DNA of 64,000 bases. It comes from Delphinapterus leucas (lineage: Eukaryota; Chordata; Mammalia; Artiodactyla; Monodontidae). The translations under genes were made by a program, and so were the position numbers. The notes below the pieces were generated by a model. The model worked only from the letters and a program-made list of their open reading frames with translations, was not told where the DNA came from and ran no database searches. The stretch lies in assembly GCF_002288925.2 (NCBI RefSeq), contig NW_022098043.1, positions 7,900,331 to 7,964,330 of the forward strand. Reading direction: 5' to 3'. Positions 1 to 33,606 of this stretch are shown in pieces. Numbering within the stretch: position 1 is the stretch's first letter; each line of letters opens with the position of its first letter.

Positions 1-1179
1 TTTGGAAAACCTACACAGAAAATACGTTTGCAGTCATGATAAGGCCACTCATAGGTTAATGAATTCCAGCTAAGCATCTCCTCCTGAGCAACTCAGGCTG
101 GCTAAAGCTCTGACCGGCTGCTTTTGATGCCTTAACTTTGTAAAAAAAAAAAAAAAAAGTGTTAAGTTGTTCCTGAAACAACCATTCTTAACCTGGGACC
201 ACAAATGGGTTATATTAGAATGCTTTTAGTTCCAGTAAGCAAACTAGGGAATTTATTGGTTCATGTTAAGTGTACCAGTTTCAGGCATGGCTGGATCAAG
301 GGGCTCAACCAGTCCTGGTTCTGTGTGTTTCTTGACCTTTTGGCTCTGCCTCACTTGGAATCCTAGGTTTGGACTCAGGCAGGCTTTCTCCATGTGGCAG
401 GAAAGATGGCTGCTAGCAATTGGTGATCCAATAGGAAGAGAGACCTGGTCTTTTAGAGCATCCTTAAACCAGTGCTTGCGGCAAGACTCTGATTGGCTCT
501 GCCTGGGTCATGGGCCTACTCTTGGACCAATGACTATATCCAGAAGATGTAGTTCTGTGATTGGCCCAGTCTGGGTCACATGTCCAGCTGTGTAGCAAGG
601 GGATGGGCAGGTGGGAGTGGTGATATTCGGGTCCTATGAATGATCACCCCACCAGGACCATGTCAAGTGGGAGAATGGTAGTTCCCTGAAGGAAGAGATT
701 CAGGCTGAAGAAAAGAAATCCACTACAGCAGTGAAAAATACTAGTCCTTGGTGATAAAAATGTTGGGACTCCAGTTCTCATGATCAGAAGTGAGCTCATG
801 AGCTGAGTACTGTATTACCTATTCTATGAATATATTGTGATGGGTTTAAGGGTGTGTAGTATCGTCCTTGCCCCGATGGACCTTGTTTTGAGCTTTGCAG
901 GAGGAACAAGGCCCTTCGCGTCCCAAGGAAGATGGGGGTGGAAGGTGGGGAGGAGCATGTGTAGGCCTGGCTGGTGACTGTGACCCTTTTGCCCTGAGCT
1001 GCCTAGATCCCACCGCAAGTGTCTGGGGTCTGAAGTGTAGGGTACACCAACGTGGGCAGTGAGGTTCAGGGCAGCCCTGCCACCCGGGCTGGCAGAGCCT
1101 GCTGAAGCCTGGGTAAGGGCCCAGGTAAGAACTGCACAAGCAAGGGGTCTTAACCTGTGAGGATTTGGAATCTTAGCAG
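1..1179. other. KIF17 intronic sequence
   Basis: No exon is recognisable here. A poly(A) run lies at about 142-158. Positions about 240-700 look like an old interspersed repeat, with several copies of a TGATTGGC/CCAAT-type word, but I cannot name the family. Confidence 0.5.
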
Positions 1180-1297
1180 GAAGAAGACCGCTACAGGCTG
1201 ATGCTCAGTCGGCGTGACAGTGAAAACATCGCCAGTAACTACTTCCGCCCCAAGCGGGCCACCCAGATCCTCAGTGCGGATCCCATGAAGAGCCTCG
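1180..1297 (+). CDS. KIF17: KIF17 penultimate coding exon
   Basis: The exon is 118 nt, begins in phase 0 after TAGCAG and ends with one base of a split codon before GTGAGT. It encodes the serine- and basic-rich tail segment around SRRDSENIASNYFRPKRA. Confidence 0.9.
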
Positions 1298-2454
1298 GTG
1301 AGTACCGTGCCCACCTCCTGTCCTCCAGGCCCTCCCTGAGAGCTCTGGAGGATTTGGAGTCACACAGGCCTGGGTCAGAAACCCCTTTCCCTCTCTGAGC
1401 CTCAGTTTCCTCAGCTGTAAACTGAGGGGGATATGCCTTCTCCTCAGGATCAGGTGAGATGAGGTGGGAAGTGCTCAGTACACGGCCTCCCCTTTCCTCC
1501 CCCGCTCTGGCCATCTCCCGGTGGGGAGGTGCTGAGTTGGATCCTGTGTCTCCCCGACACGCAGAAGGTCCTCAGCACACAGCTTGGGCCCCGGCCTGGA
1601 GTTGTCTGGGACTTGGTCAGTTGCCACCAGCTTCCTCAGTTGCCAGTATGGTGACTTTCTCCCACTGAGCCAAGTGGGGACAAACAGGACCACAAAAGCA
1701 AAACACACTTTTACAAGCCAGAATCGAAAATCACTTTGCTCCTCTGCTTTTAAAACTAAAATCAAAGACCACAGAGCTTCTAATAAAATACCAATAAAAA
1801 GCAAATCTCAGTTCTACACAGAGGTTATTTGAGAGACAGAATGGGTGGAGTTGAGGAATAAGGAGGGAAAAGCTGGACAGGAAAGAAACTGACATCAGTT
1901 GAGTAGTTGGCATCATGCCCATGTTGCAGGTGAGGAAACTGAGGCTCGGAGAGAAGTGGCTCCCTAGGGTTATACTTCCAGGAAGTGGTGGAGCAGGGAT
2001 GTGAACCAGGCTTGTGTGGCTTGACAGTCCAGGCTGCCTCAGCCTGAGGCTTTAAAACTCCATGCTCCCAGCCCAGACCCTTTGGATGCAGATGTAGTGC
2101 TGGGTCCAAGGCCTCAACCAGAGCAGCTTCTCAGAGCCTGGGGTCCCAGCTGCGGGACCAGGGCCTCTGGCTGGGTAGGGGGTGGACCAGACTTTGCACC
2201 CCGCACGCACGGAGTCTTTTCTCTCCATCCTCTGCGCTCCTGGCTCACCAGTGCTTCTGTCCTGCTTCTCCACAGCACATCACAGCTCGCCGCCAGGCCT
2301 CAGCTCCCCACTTAGCAACAGCTCTGCCATCCCACCCACCCAGGCCCCTGAAATGCCCCAGCCTCGGCCCTTCCGCCTTGAGTCCCTTGACATCCCCTTC
2401 ACCAAGGCCAGGCGTAAGAAAAGCAAAAGCAGCTTTGGCGGTGAGCCTCTGTGA
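1180..2454 (+). CDS. KIF17: KIF17, C-terminal part only (last two coding exons)
   Basis: The coding sequence is join(1180-1297, 2276-2454) and runs in from the left of the window, so the motor domain is not present. KIF17 is a homodimeric kinesin-2 motor that carries NMDA-receptor vesicles in dendrites and enters cilia. The two exons give EEDRYRLMLSRRDSENIAS at the start and FTKARRKKSKSSFGGEPL at the end, matching the human tail closely. The tail holds a basic RRKK cluster (KRKK in human, the reported nuclear/ciliary targeting signal) and ends in EPL, the part reported to bind the PDZ protein Mint1. The donor after 1297 is GTGAGT, the acceptor before 2276 is CAG, and the junction codon G|CA is phase 1. 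The stop is TGA at 2452-2454. The neighbour DDOST lies about 2.9 kb downstream on the same strand, as in human. The gene call is firm. The exact 5' edge of the first exon is uncertain by 3 nt because the acceptor is a tandem TAGCAG. Confidence 0.95.
2276..2454 (+). CDS. KIF17: KIF17 terminal coding exon
   Basis: The exon is 179 nt including the stop and follows a CT-rich tract ending in CACAG. It encodes the proline-rich segment (PPTQAPEMPQPRPFRLESL) and the basic C-terminus with RRKK and the final EPL. Confidence 0.95.
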
Positions 2455-2991
2455 ACACATTGCCTGCTGCTGCCCTGCCTTTGGGCTCTGTGAGACTGCC
2501 AGGCCCCTCTGGGGCAGGCCCAGCTAGGTCTCCTCCCACCTGCTCCCCACAGTACTGGGGGCACCCGAGGGGGCCCTGGCCCTGGGAAAGCACTGTCCCC
2601 TCCCTGCTACCCAGAGAGCCCACGCTGCCCAGGGCATGAGCTCCTCGGAGGCTGGACCATCCTTGGAGAGACCTGCTCCGGCTCTCCACGCCACGTCAGC
2701 GTTTTCATCTGCCCTCCACTGTGCCCACCAGCGTTGTCCTGTGCCTCCATGGGCTCAGAAACCTCAGCTCAGCCTCAAGGCCTTCACTAGCAGCCCGATT
2801 GAGTGGGACAGTGACTTCCACATGGGTCAAGCTCAATGTCTTGGCGATGGAAAATTGTGCCTCCATCTACTAGGCCCCGCTTGGTGAGGAAGCCCTGAGG
2901 GACAGGCACAGGAGTCCTGGAGCAGCTGTTCCCACACTGCCTACGCTCAGCTGGTCTGCAGCACAGAGGCCACTCCACGTTAAGCTGCCCT

Positions 2992-2997
2992 AATAAA
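2992..2997 (+). terminator. KIF17: KIF17 poly(A) signal
   Basis: A canonical AATAAA lies 538 nt after the KIF17 stop codon and is followed by TG-rich sequence. It gives a 3' UTR of about 560 nt (2455 to about 3015). Confidence 0.75.
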
Positions 2998-3015
2998 CTG
3001 CCTTTAGCTGCTGAA

Positions 3016-5100
3016 CTGCCCTTCTCTGATCCTCTGATAGCATCACTGGGGCCCCTCGCTGCCGCTGCCTGGCCTTCATGGGGAAGCTCTTTCTGGAGCA
3101 GGGATTCTTAACTGCCTGTAGGCTCCAGGGTCTCTGCAATCCCCTGTAATTGTGAGTATAAGTGCATTTTTTCTGGGGACAGCATGTGAATGTGAACTGT
3201 CATTAGATTCTCGAAGGATCTGTGACCCAGGAAAGCAAAGTCCTTGTTCTGGAAAATAGAGGCCACATCTTGCTGAGGCCCAGAGAAGACCCAGGTCTTG
3301 ATGGCCCTCAGGGGCTGTGCTGGAACTGCGTGTCCTAACATGGCCAGAAATGAATCCAGGCCACCCCAGCTGCCTAAGACAGACCCGTCCCCTTGCCCAT
3401 TGTATCCCAGGCCTGCCCTGTGGGAGGGGCCCACAATCTGAGGGAAAAGTCTTGGCCTTTGGTGCTATCCTAAGCCTCATTTCACGCTGAGCCTCATCTG
3501 TGAAATGGGGATACCAACCTCACAGGGTCATCGTGAAGGTTAAATGAGATAGTGTGTAAAGTTCCCGGTGCATAGCAGGTGCTCCGTGTTAGTCCCCCTA
3601 AATCCTCCCCCTCCATATTTTGTATTAATTACTGTGATACCTGCCACAAGCCACATGTCTGGGCCAAGGAGCTCACGCCCTGGAGAAGCTAGGGTGGAAG
3701 GTGATTAGGAAACTTCGGAGATCAGTCTAAGGGAAGTCAGGCCGCAGTGCATACCTTGAGCGAGAGGATGTAAGATCAGGTCTTTATGGGGAACAAAGTG
3801 CCCTTGTGAAGGGAGCAGCAGAGGGTAGGGCTACCATAAAGGATGGAGAAGATCCCGGGGCTTAAGATGGGAATGTGGGAAGAGGGTTCCTGGTGGAGGG
3901 GGCTGCATGAACAAAAGGCAGGAGGTGGGGAAGCTCAGGGTATGTTAAAGGTGGGAGAACTGTTCCGTGGAAGCCCTGAGCAGGGATGGAGAAGCTGACG
4001 AGGCTGCCAAGATGAGTTTAGGTGGAGACCTGAGTAAATGGCCTTTGGGTGCCCCTGAGCTGTGGCAGACTGCTCAGCAACAGGCCGGCACCATCAGGTC
4101 TGAGCTTGGTGGATTGACGTGGCATTGTGTGCAGAAGGGCAGGAGGGCTGGGGTGAGAGGCTTGACTTTCCGTGCAGCCCTAACCTTCCATGCAGGGGAT
4201 GGAGGTAGAATCCGTTAAGGAGATGCACAGAGCGAGACTTTTTGACTTTTGCCCCCGCATTCTTGGCTTGGTGGACAAGTGTAAGAGGTCAGAAAAGAAC
4301 AGCTACCTTCTCTCTCCACAGTTACCTTCACCATTTGCCCTGGGATTGTGTTTGGGACCCAGAGAATAGCAGAAGTCTTGGAGATGCTTGTGGTAGCTTT
4401 TACTTAGAGCCGTGGTGGGACTGAGGCAGGTCTGAGGTGAGCAGGTTGCCCCTGTGTCAGTTTAGAAGGGGCGGGAGCCAGCAGTACTGAGTGGAGGCTC
4501 AGCCTGGCTCTGCACGAAGTGCTTCAAAACCCGCCCTAGTCCTCCCACGAGCCAAGGCTGTTCCAAAGGCATACCGATAAGTAGGAGAGCTGGGCCTCGC
4601 CAGTGTCTATTGCCAGCCTAGGACAGTGGCCAGGAGACCAGGGAAATGCCCAGGTAACAGGGCTAGTGAGAGACGGGGCTTCGAAATGAACTCAGCTAGA
4701 GATTTTGAATGGTAGGCCAGTCCGTCGCCCACCCACACTGCCTCCAGTGTGGTCCAACAGGCGGGGGAGGACAGGCCCGCGCCAAGGCCCTGGGCCCCTG
4801 AGCAGCAGGACAAATTCCCCACCCCCTCCGCGGTCCCTGATCTTTTTCCAACCACTTTCTCCCTGGAAACAGTGGGGGTGGGGCCTTGTTCCTAGTCGAA
4901 TCTGTCCTGGGCCAGTGAAGACCGAGGAGGTGGCCCGAGTTGACGCCGCCACTGCCCCAGACCCTGTCCTGAACGCGACGGCCCAGACCAGGACGAATAG
5001 GTTGAAGAGGCGGGACACACCCATCTGTCCCAAGCTCCGGCGGGCAGCGGGTTCTGGGCGCTAGGCGGAAGCCCGGGATGGGCGGAACCAAGGGGCTAGT
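3016..5100. other. KIF17-DDOST intergenic spacer
   Basis: No coding exon is seen. A degraded MIR-like end lies at about 3485-3600 (around AAATGGGGATACCAACCTC and the following TTAAATGAGATAG). The rest is old diverged repeat and unique sequence leading into the GC-rich DDOST promoter. Confidence 0.5.
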
Positions 5101-5398
5101 AACCCTGTTGATTGGTCGCGGCAGCAGAGCTGTCTCTCTAGGATTGAGCCTTTTCCTTTCGAGAGGCGGAGCCGCGTGCCCCTTTCACCAGTAGGATTCA
5201 GAGTATCCGCCTCCTACCGGTGCACTTCCGGCCGCGCTCCCCGCCCCTCACCATCCGAGCAGCGGCTCCGAACGCCCAGCCCCGACGTACTCGGATCACT
5301 TCCGGGTTGTACTCCACGACCGCGGGCCGCGATTGGGCGACTGTGGAAGGAGCACTTCCGGTGTCCAGGTGCTTGGGTTCTTTGGCAGGAGCGGGAAG
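5100..5398 (+). promoter_or_regulatory. DDOST: DDOST promoter, TATA-less, CpG-rich, three ETS-type motifs
   Basis: The 300 bp before the start codon are CpG-rich and show no TATA box. Three identical CACTTCCGG words (5223-5231, 5297-5305, 5353-5361) fit ETS/GABPA consensus sites. Inverted CCAAT boxes (ATTGG) lie at 5111-5115 and 5332-5336. This is typical of a housekeeping promoter. The transcription start itself cannot be read from the sequence and probably lies near the last ETS motif. Confidence 0.7.
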
Positions 5399-14099
<8,701 letters not shown>

Positions 14100-14349
14100 G
14101 GGGCCGGCGCCCCAGACTCCTTTCAACAGACATGGAGGGTTTTTATAGGATTGCTATTTCTCCCCTTTATGGTGGGTCTTTTGGGGGGGTTTTGTTTTTT
14201 TTTAAAGCCACGGACAGTGGCACAGCTTACCTCAGCGGGAGATGGAACATTGAGTACCAAGGGGTGGGGGGGTTAGGGAATAATTTCTAAGTTTTTCCAC
14301 CTTGAATGCTAAGTGTGTTTTCACATGTGAAGTCAACTCTCATTTCTAA

Positions 14350-14355
14350 AATAAA
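14350..14355 (+). terminator. DDOST: DDOST poly(A) signal
   Basis: AATAAA lies 251 nt after the stop and is followed within 45 nt by a GTTGTGCTTTGCTGATGGTG-type GU-rich stretch. Cleavage is expected near 14375. Confidence 0.85.
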
Positions 14356-14799
14356 GAGAAGCATCGCCCTCAAACTTCATCTGGCCCCCGTTGTGCTTTG
14401 CTGATGGTGTGGGTGCTGCTGAGAATGACTGGATACAAAACAGTAAGTAAGTGGCCTTTTTTAGTTTTGCTGAAGACTGGAAATGACAGAGCTTCTAAAC
14501 GTCAAGGGATAAAATAAGGTTAATAAAGGCCAGTGGGGAAATCACTGAAATTGGAAATCTAGGAGGTCAACAGTGCTTGACTTTATAACAGAATTATAGA
14601 ACTGCTTGGTTGAAAAGAACCTTAAATTATGTTCGCCTTGCTTTAGGCAATAGTTGTGTTCCTAAAAAGCATGTATAAAGTTGTATGTAAAATCCCTTCC
14701 CCGTCATTGATCGTTTCTTGTCTTTGTCGCGTAAGAATCACTCTTTGAGCCAAGTATTCAGTTCCAGGCACATACATGTTCTGCAGTTGGAAATATGCA

Positions 14800-14805
14800 T
14801 TTAAT
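14800..14805 (-). terminator. PINK1: Candidate PINK1 poly(A) signal (ATTAAA)
   Basis: No AATAAA is seen on the - strand between the PINK1 stop and DDOST. This ATTAAA would give a 3' UTR of about 1.16 kb ending about 400 bp from the DDOST end. That is longer than the human 3' UTR as I remember it (about 0.8 kb), so a nearer variant signal is possible. Confidence 0.35.
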
Positions 14806-15365
14806 TCTTCACAATTCCTGTAAGAAACACTAGTCAGAAGGGGAAAATTAGCAAGTTTAAAACACTGTACTGTTAATTCCCATTTCATCAGTCATGTTAG
14901 CTCCGCTAGACTCAATTCAGTAGCTGGACGAGCTCCATGGCGATGCTTCCTCCAGAGCACCCTCAGAGCTGTTCCAGGACGTGTGACTGAAGTGCAGAGG
15001 CTCCCACATCTCAGGCCTCACTTCAGCGTTTTTCACTCTGATACCTGCATACCCTGACCTGTGCGAACGTTTGCCTTAGCGCAGGTAACACGCAGACTCT
15101 AACGTGGAACGCAGGTCTGACCCGCCTCAGCTCGGCCACTAACTAACTTTTCAGAGGTCTGTGAAGATAGGACACGAGCTTAAGGTGGGACTTTTTGGTC
15201 AGCAGCTTACACCCGAGTAGCCCCTCGCCTGGTACAGCGGGCTCATTCCTTTGGATTTGTACGCAGAGAGCTAGTCACATTTTTAGCGCTGATACACAAA
15301 GGGGCCTGGTGATTAGCCAGCGTTTCTTTTTAGAGTTAGTTAGGCCCTCTGAATTCGTCTAGACG

Positions 15366-15645
15366 CGGGGTTGGCAAACTTGGCCTGTGGGTCAGTCTGG
15401 CCTGCTGCCTGTTTTTTGTAGGCCTGCAAGCTAAGAACAGTTTTTACGTTTAAGTGGTTGGAGACAATTGAGACTATTCAGTGACACGTGAGATCCAAAT
15501 CTGTGTCCCTAAATGAAGCTTTATCGGGAAGCCGCCACACTGACTTGCTTACATATTTAAGGCTGCCTTTGCGCTGCAATGGGAGAGTTGAGTAGCTGCA
15601 ACAGCCTGAGTACTGGCCCTCTACAGACAAAGTTTGCCGACCTCT
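15366..15645. mobile_element. Ancient hAT-type DNA transposon (MER58-like)
   Basis: The ends form a terminal inverted repeat: GGTTGGCAAACTT at 15369-15381 against AAGTTTGCCGACC at 15630-15642 (12 of 13 pair). The body (GGCCTGTGGGTCAG, AAATGAAGCTTTATCGGG) resembles the element at 43833-44055 in the opposite orientation. The family name is from memory. Confidence 0.7.
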
Positions 15646-15942
15646 ATCCAGACCAGTTTCTTCATTTTAGAGGTAAGAGAGCTTCAGTCCACACAGGTTA
15701 TATGATGCATCAAAATCACACTGCTTGAGCGAGTCAGTAGCTAGACTGTGAACTCGAGCTGTTCCTTCTGCTTGCCAAACCCGAGGCCTTCTCTCTGGCT
15801 GACTGGCCCACCCTGCACCATCTTTTCTCCTGACCGACTCCCACACCCCTCACCTAGGAGCCCCTCCTTCAGCATTCACAGACCATCACGACACAGATAC
15901 TGGAAGTTCTTTTAGTAATTCATTCACCAGCTACATCAGCTA

Positions 15943-30824
<14,882 letters not shown>

Positions 30825-31000
30825 GACTCCGCAGCCAGGCCTTTCCGGAGCCGCAGGCGTCGGTGACGCCGGACAAAACAACAAACTTCGGGGGCGGCGC
30901 CTCTGCGCAGGCGCGGTCGCTAATGGGCGGGGCTGCCACTCTGGCGGTTTCCTGGCTGGGCGCTCGAGGGCGCTGTGCGCGCGCTTGCGCGGCGGTTAGT
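30825..31000 (-). promoter_or_regulatory. PINK1: PINK1 promoter, CpG island
   Basis: The sequence upstream of the PINK1 start is CpG-dense without a TATA box. GC boxes lie at 30891-30897 (GGGGCGG) and 30925-30932 (GGGCGGGG). TGCGCAGGCGC at 30904-30914 is a near match to the NRF1 site. The CpG island extends through exon 1 (about 30320-31000). The exact start site is not visible. Confidence 0.65.
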
Positions 31001-31504
31001 TTCTTGCGCTTTTGTACCCAGGGTCTAGGAGTCGCGTGTCAGGGTGGTCCTCAGTGTGAACATCGCTGGTTCTGGGCAAAATCGAATAATTAAGAAGGGA
31101 AACATATTTATTATCATCCACCGTGCCAGACTGTTTACATTTGTTAATTTTCCCACCAATGAGATAGGAATGTCATTTTTATAGATACGAAAACAGGCAT
31201 GGAGAGGGCAGTGAGGGACCCAGGTCATATGTGTCAGAGCTGAGGTTAAAGTTCACGTTGCCCTGATTGTTGGGTCCTTGTCTCCCAGTGCCCTTAGGCT
31301 CCTTTCAACAAGCCCGCGGTCTCTGCTGGCTTCTTAGGACTCCAAGAGAAATCGCACCCAAAGGCCACATTTTTCAGATTAGTGAACTGAGTCCCCGAGA
31401 CGTGGAGCGACTTGCCCAATGTCGCACAGCTTGTTAGTGGCAGAGCCCTGTTACCCAAAGCTGCTGTTAGAAATGGCCGATAAAGGGATTCGTACTGATT
31501 TCTT

Positions 31505-31960
31505 TTTTCTTGCCTTTTTTTAAATGGGAATTTTCAAACACACAATATTGGAATAGTATAGTGAACCCCATGTACCCATTACCCAGCTTCAACAATTCTC
31601 AACAACTGGCCGTTATTTTATTCATCTATGCATACCTTCCTATGCCCCATTCCCCCAACTTTAAAGCAAATCCCAGACATCGTATTGTAATGACTTTATA
31701 TTATAAATACCTAAATATCTATTGCTAAGTGATAACTCTTTTAAAGAAAGCATAAACAATATTATTATCACCTCTGAAAATATTAACATTAGCTCCATAA
31801 TATCATTTACTATCCAGTCAATATTCAGATTTCCCTGTTGTTTTGTCTTATTTTACAGTTACTCAAACTGGGATCCAGACAAGGCCTACATGATTTATTT
31901 GGTCAGTGGGTTATTCTTTAACAAGGGACTATGCCTTCCCCAGGCTAAGGAGGTATATTT
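31505..31960 (-). mobile_element. Old L1 3' region, antisense
   Basis: GTGAACCCCATGTACCCATT, AAAGCAAATCCCAGACATCG and GATCCAGACAAGGCCTACAT are antisense landmarks of old mammalian L1 3' ends. Confidence 0.65.
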
Positions 31961-32324
31961 TGTGGTGCTGCCATTTAAAAAACGTTGCTGTAATCATGGG
32001 TACCTCTATTCTCTTTACCCCTAAGGATAGTTGTGGGTAAGAGGCCCTGGAAGAGATGTAGAATGTTTTTGTAGGTATAGCCCTGTATCTCTGTGTGTGA
32101 CAGGTGAGCTTCAGGGCAAGGAGACATTTGTCTGGCCTGAGACCCACCTCAGCATTGCTTGGGTAGAAAGGCACAGCCTAATCCATTTATTTTGGGGCTC
32201 ATTTGCAACATTCAGCACAGCTCTGGTTCTGTGCTGTATAGTAAGTAGGGATAGGAGTAAATACGAATAATAAGGCAACTGCAAAAAGATTCATCCTTGA
32301 ATTGGTGAATTTAAACATATTGAA

Positions 32325-32347
32325 ATATATATATATATATATATATA
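32325..32347 (+). repeat. (AT)n microsatellite
   Basis: A pure AT dinucleotide run of about 23 bp lies next to an L1 fragment. Confidence 0.9.
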
Positions 32348-32379
32348 AAGTGGGGAGCTGGTAATTTTACTTTTTATTT

Positions 32380-32889
32380 TATGTATGCATTTACCTATAG
32401 AAATGCATACATAGTTTCTCCAAGAATGTTTATAGCAACACTATTCCATATAGTGTAAAACTAGAAACAACTCAAATGGCCATCTACAGTAGACTGGATA
32501 AATTGTGGTATATTCACCCAATGGAATACTAAACAGCCATAAAAGTGTCTACAACTGTAGGCAACAACATGGATATATTTTATAAATATACTGATCAGTT
32601 AAAGAAGGCAAACATAAAAAGCAATAAATACCATGTGATTCCATTTATATAAAGCTCAAAGGCTGACAAAATTAATCTACAGTGTTAGAGGCCAGGATAG
32701 TGGTTGCCCTTGGAAAGGTAGTTGCTGGAAGGAGACTTGAAGAGGCTTTTGGAATGCTGGTGATGTTTTCTTTCCTAATCTGGGTATGTTCATGTCATGA
32801 AAATTCACCTAGATGTACACTTTGATTTGTGCAATTTTCTGTGTGTAATATTTCTGTAAACATTTTACATAAAGCTTTTTAACACGATG
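32380..32889 (+). mobile_element. L1 3' fragment, sense
   Basis: GGCCATCTACAGTAGACTGG, CCCAATGGAATACTAAACAG and CATGTGATTCCATTTATATA follow the L1 ORF2-end/3'-UTR order in + orientation. Confidence 0.7.
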
Positions 32890-32914
32890 AAAGCGTTTTT
32901 GAAAAATTCAGTCT

Positions 32915-33469
32915 ATCTTGTCCCTCCCCCCTTCCCTCTTCCCACTGGTAAGCACTAGTTTGTTCTCTAAATCTGCACCTCTGTTTCTTTCTTGTTATAT
33001 TCACTAGTTTGTTTTATTTTTTTAGATTCCACATATAAGTGATATCATACAGTATTTGTCTTTCTCTGTGTGACTTATTTCACTAAGCATCATATACCCT
33101 CCAAGTCCATCCACGTTGCTGAAAATGGCAACATTTCATTCTTTTTTTCGGTAGAGTAGTATTCCATTGTATATACATACCACATATTCTTTATCCATTC
33201 ATCTGTTGACGGACACTTAGGGGTAGGGGATTAAGAGGTACAAACTATTATGTATAAAATACATAAGCAAAAAGGGTATATTGTACAACACAGGGAATAT
33301 AGACAATATTCTGTAATAACTATAAACTGAATATAACCTTTAAAAATTGTGACTCACTATGTAGTACAACTTATATAATATTGTACATCAACTATACTGC
33401 AATAAAAAATTTAAAAAATAGCCACAAAAAAAGAAAAGGTGGAAGCAAATTTTTAAAATAAAATAAAAT
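32915..33469 (+). mobile_element. 5'-inverted (twin-primed) L1 insertion
   Basis: Positions 32915-33222 are L1 3'-region sequence in - orientation (TTCCATTGTATATACATACC, GATTCCACATATAAGTGATA). Positions 33223-33415 continue the same element in + orientation (GGGGATTAAGAGGTACAAAC to CATCAACTATACTGCAATAA) and end in an A-rich tail. A duplication of about 25 bp flanks it, starting at 32890 and 33470. The second copy is split by a SINE. Confidence 0.8.
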
Positions 33470-33481
33470 AAAGCATTTTGA

Positions 33482-33606
33482 GGGAATTCCCTGGCAGTCC
33501 AGCAGTTAGCACTCTGAGATTTCACTGCCGAGGGTCCGTATTCAATCCCTGGTCGGGGAACTAAGATCCCGCAAGCCGCACGGCGCGGCATGGCCAAAAA
33601 AAAAAA
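33482..33606 (+). mobile_element. CHR-family SINE, short form, nested
   Basis: It starts GGGAATTCCCTGGCAGTCC, has CCCTGGTCGGGGAACTAAGA and ends GGCATGGCC plus an A run. It lies inside the right target-site duplication of the upstream L1. Confidence 0.85.

Larger units (their letters stand above)
14376..15942. other. DDOST/PINK1 tail-to-tail interval
   Basis: The sequence between the DDOST poly(A) site and the PINK1 stop codon has no exon. It must carry the PINK1 3' UTR on the - strand. It includes a complete hAT-like element at 15366-15645 and a candidate - strand poly(A) signal at 14800-14805. Confidence 0.7.

Noticed and set aside
30825..30884. A 20-residue N-terminal extension of PINK1
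   Set aside because: The extension would start at TTG. The ATG at 30824 has a good context and begins the conserved [10 protein letters not shown] sequence.
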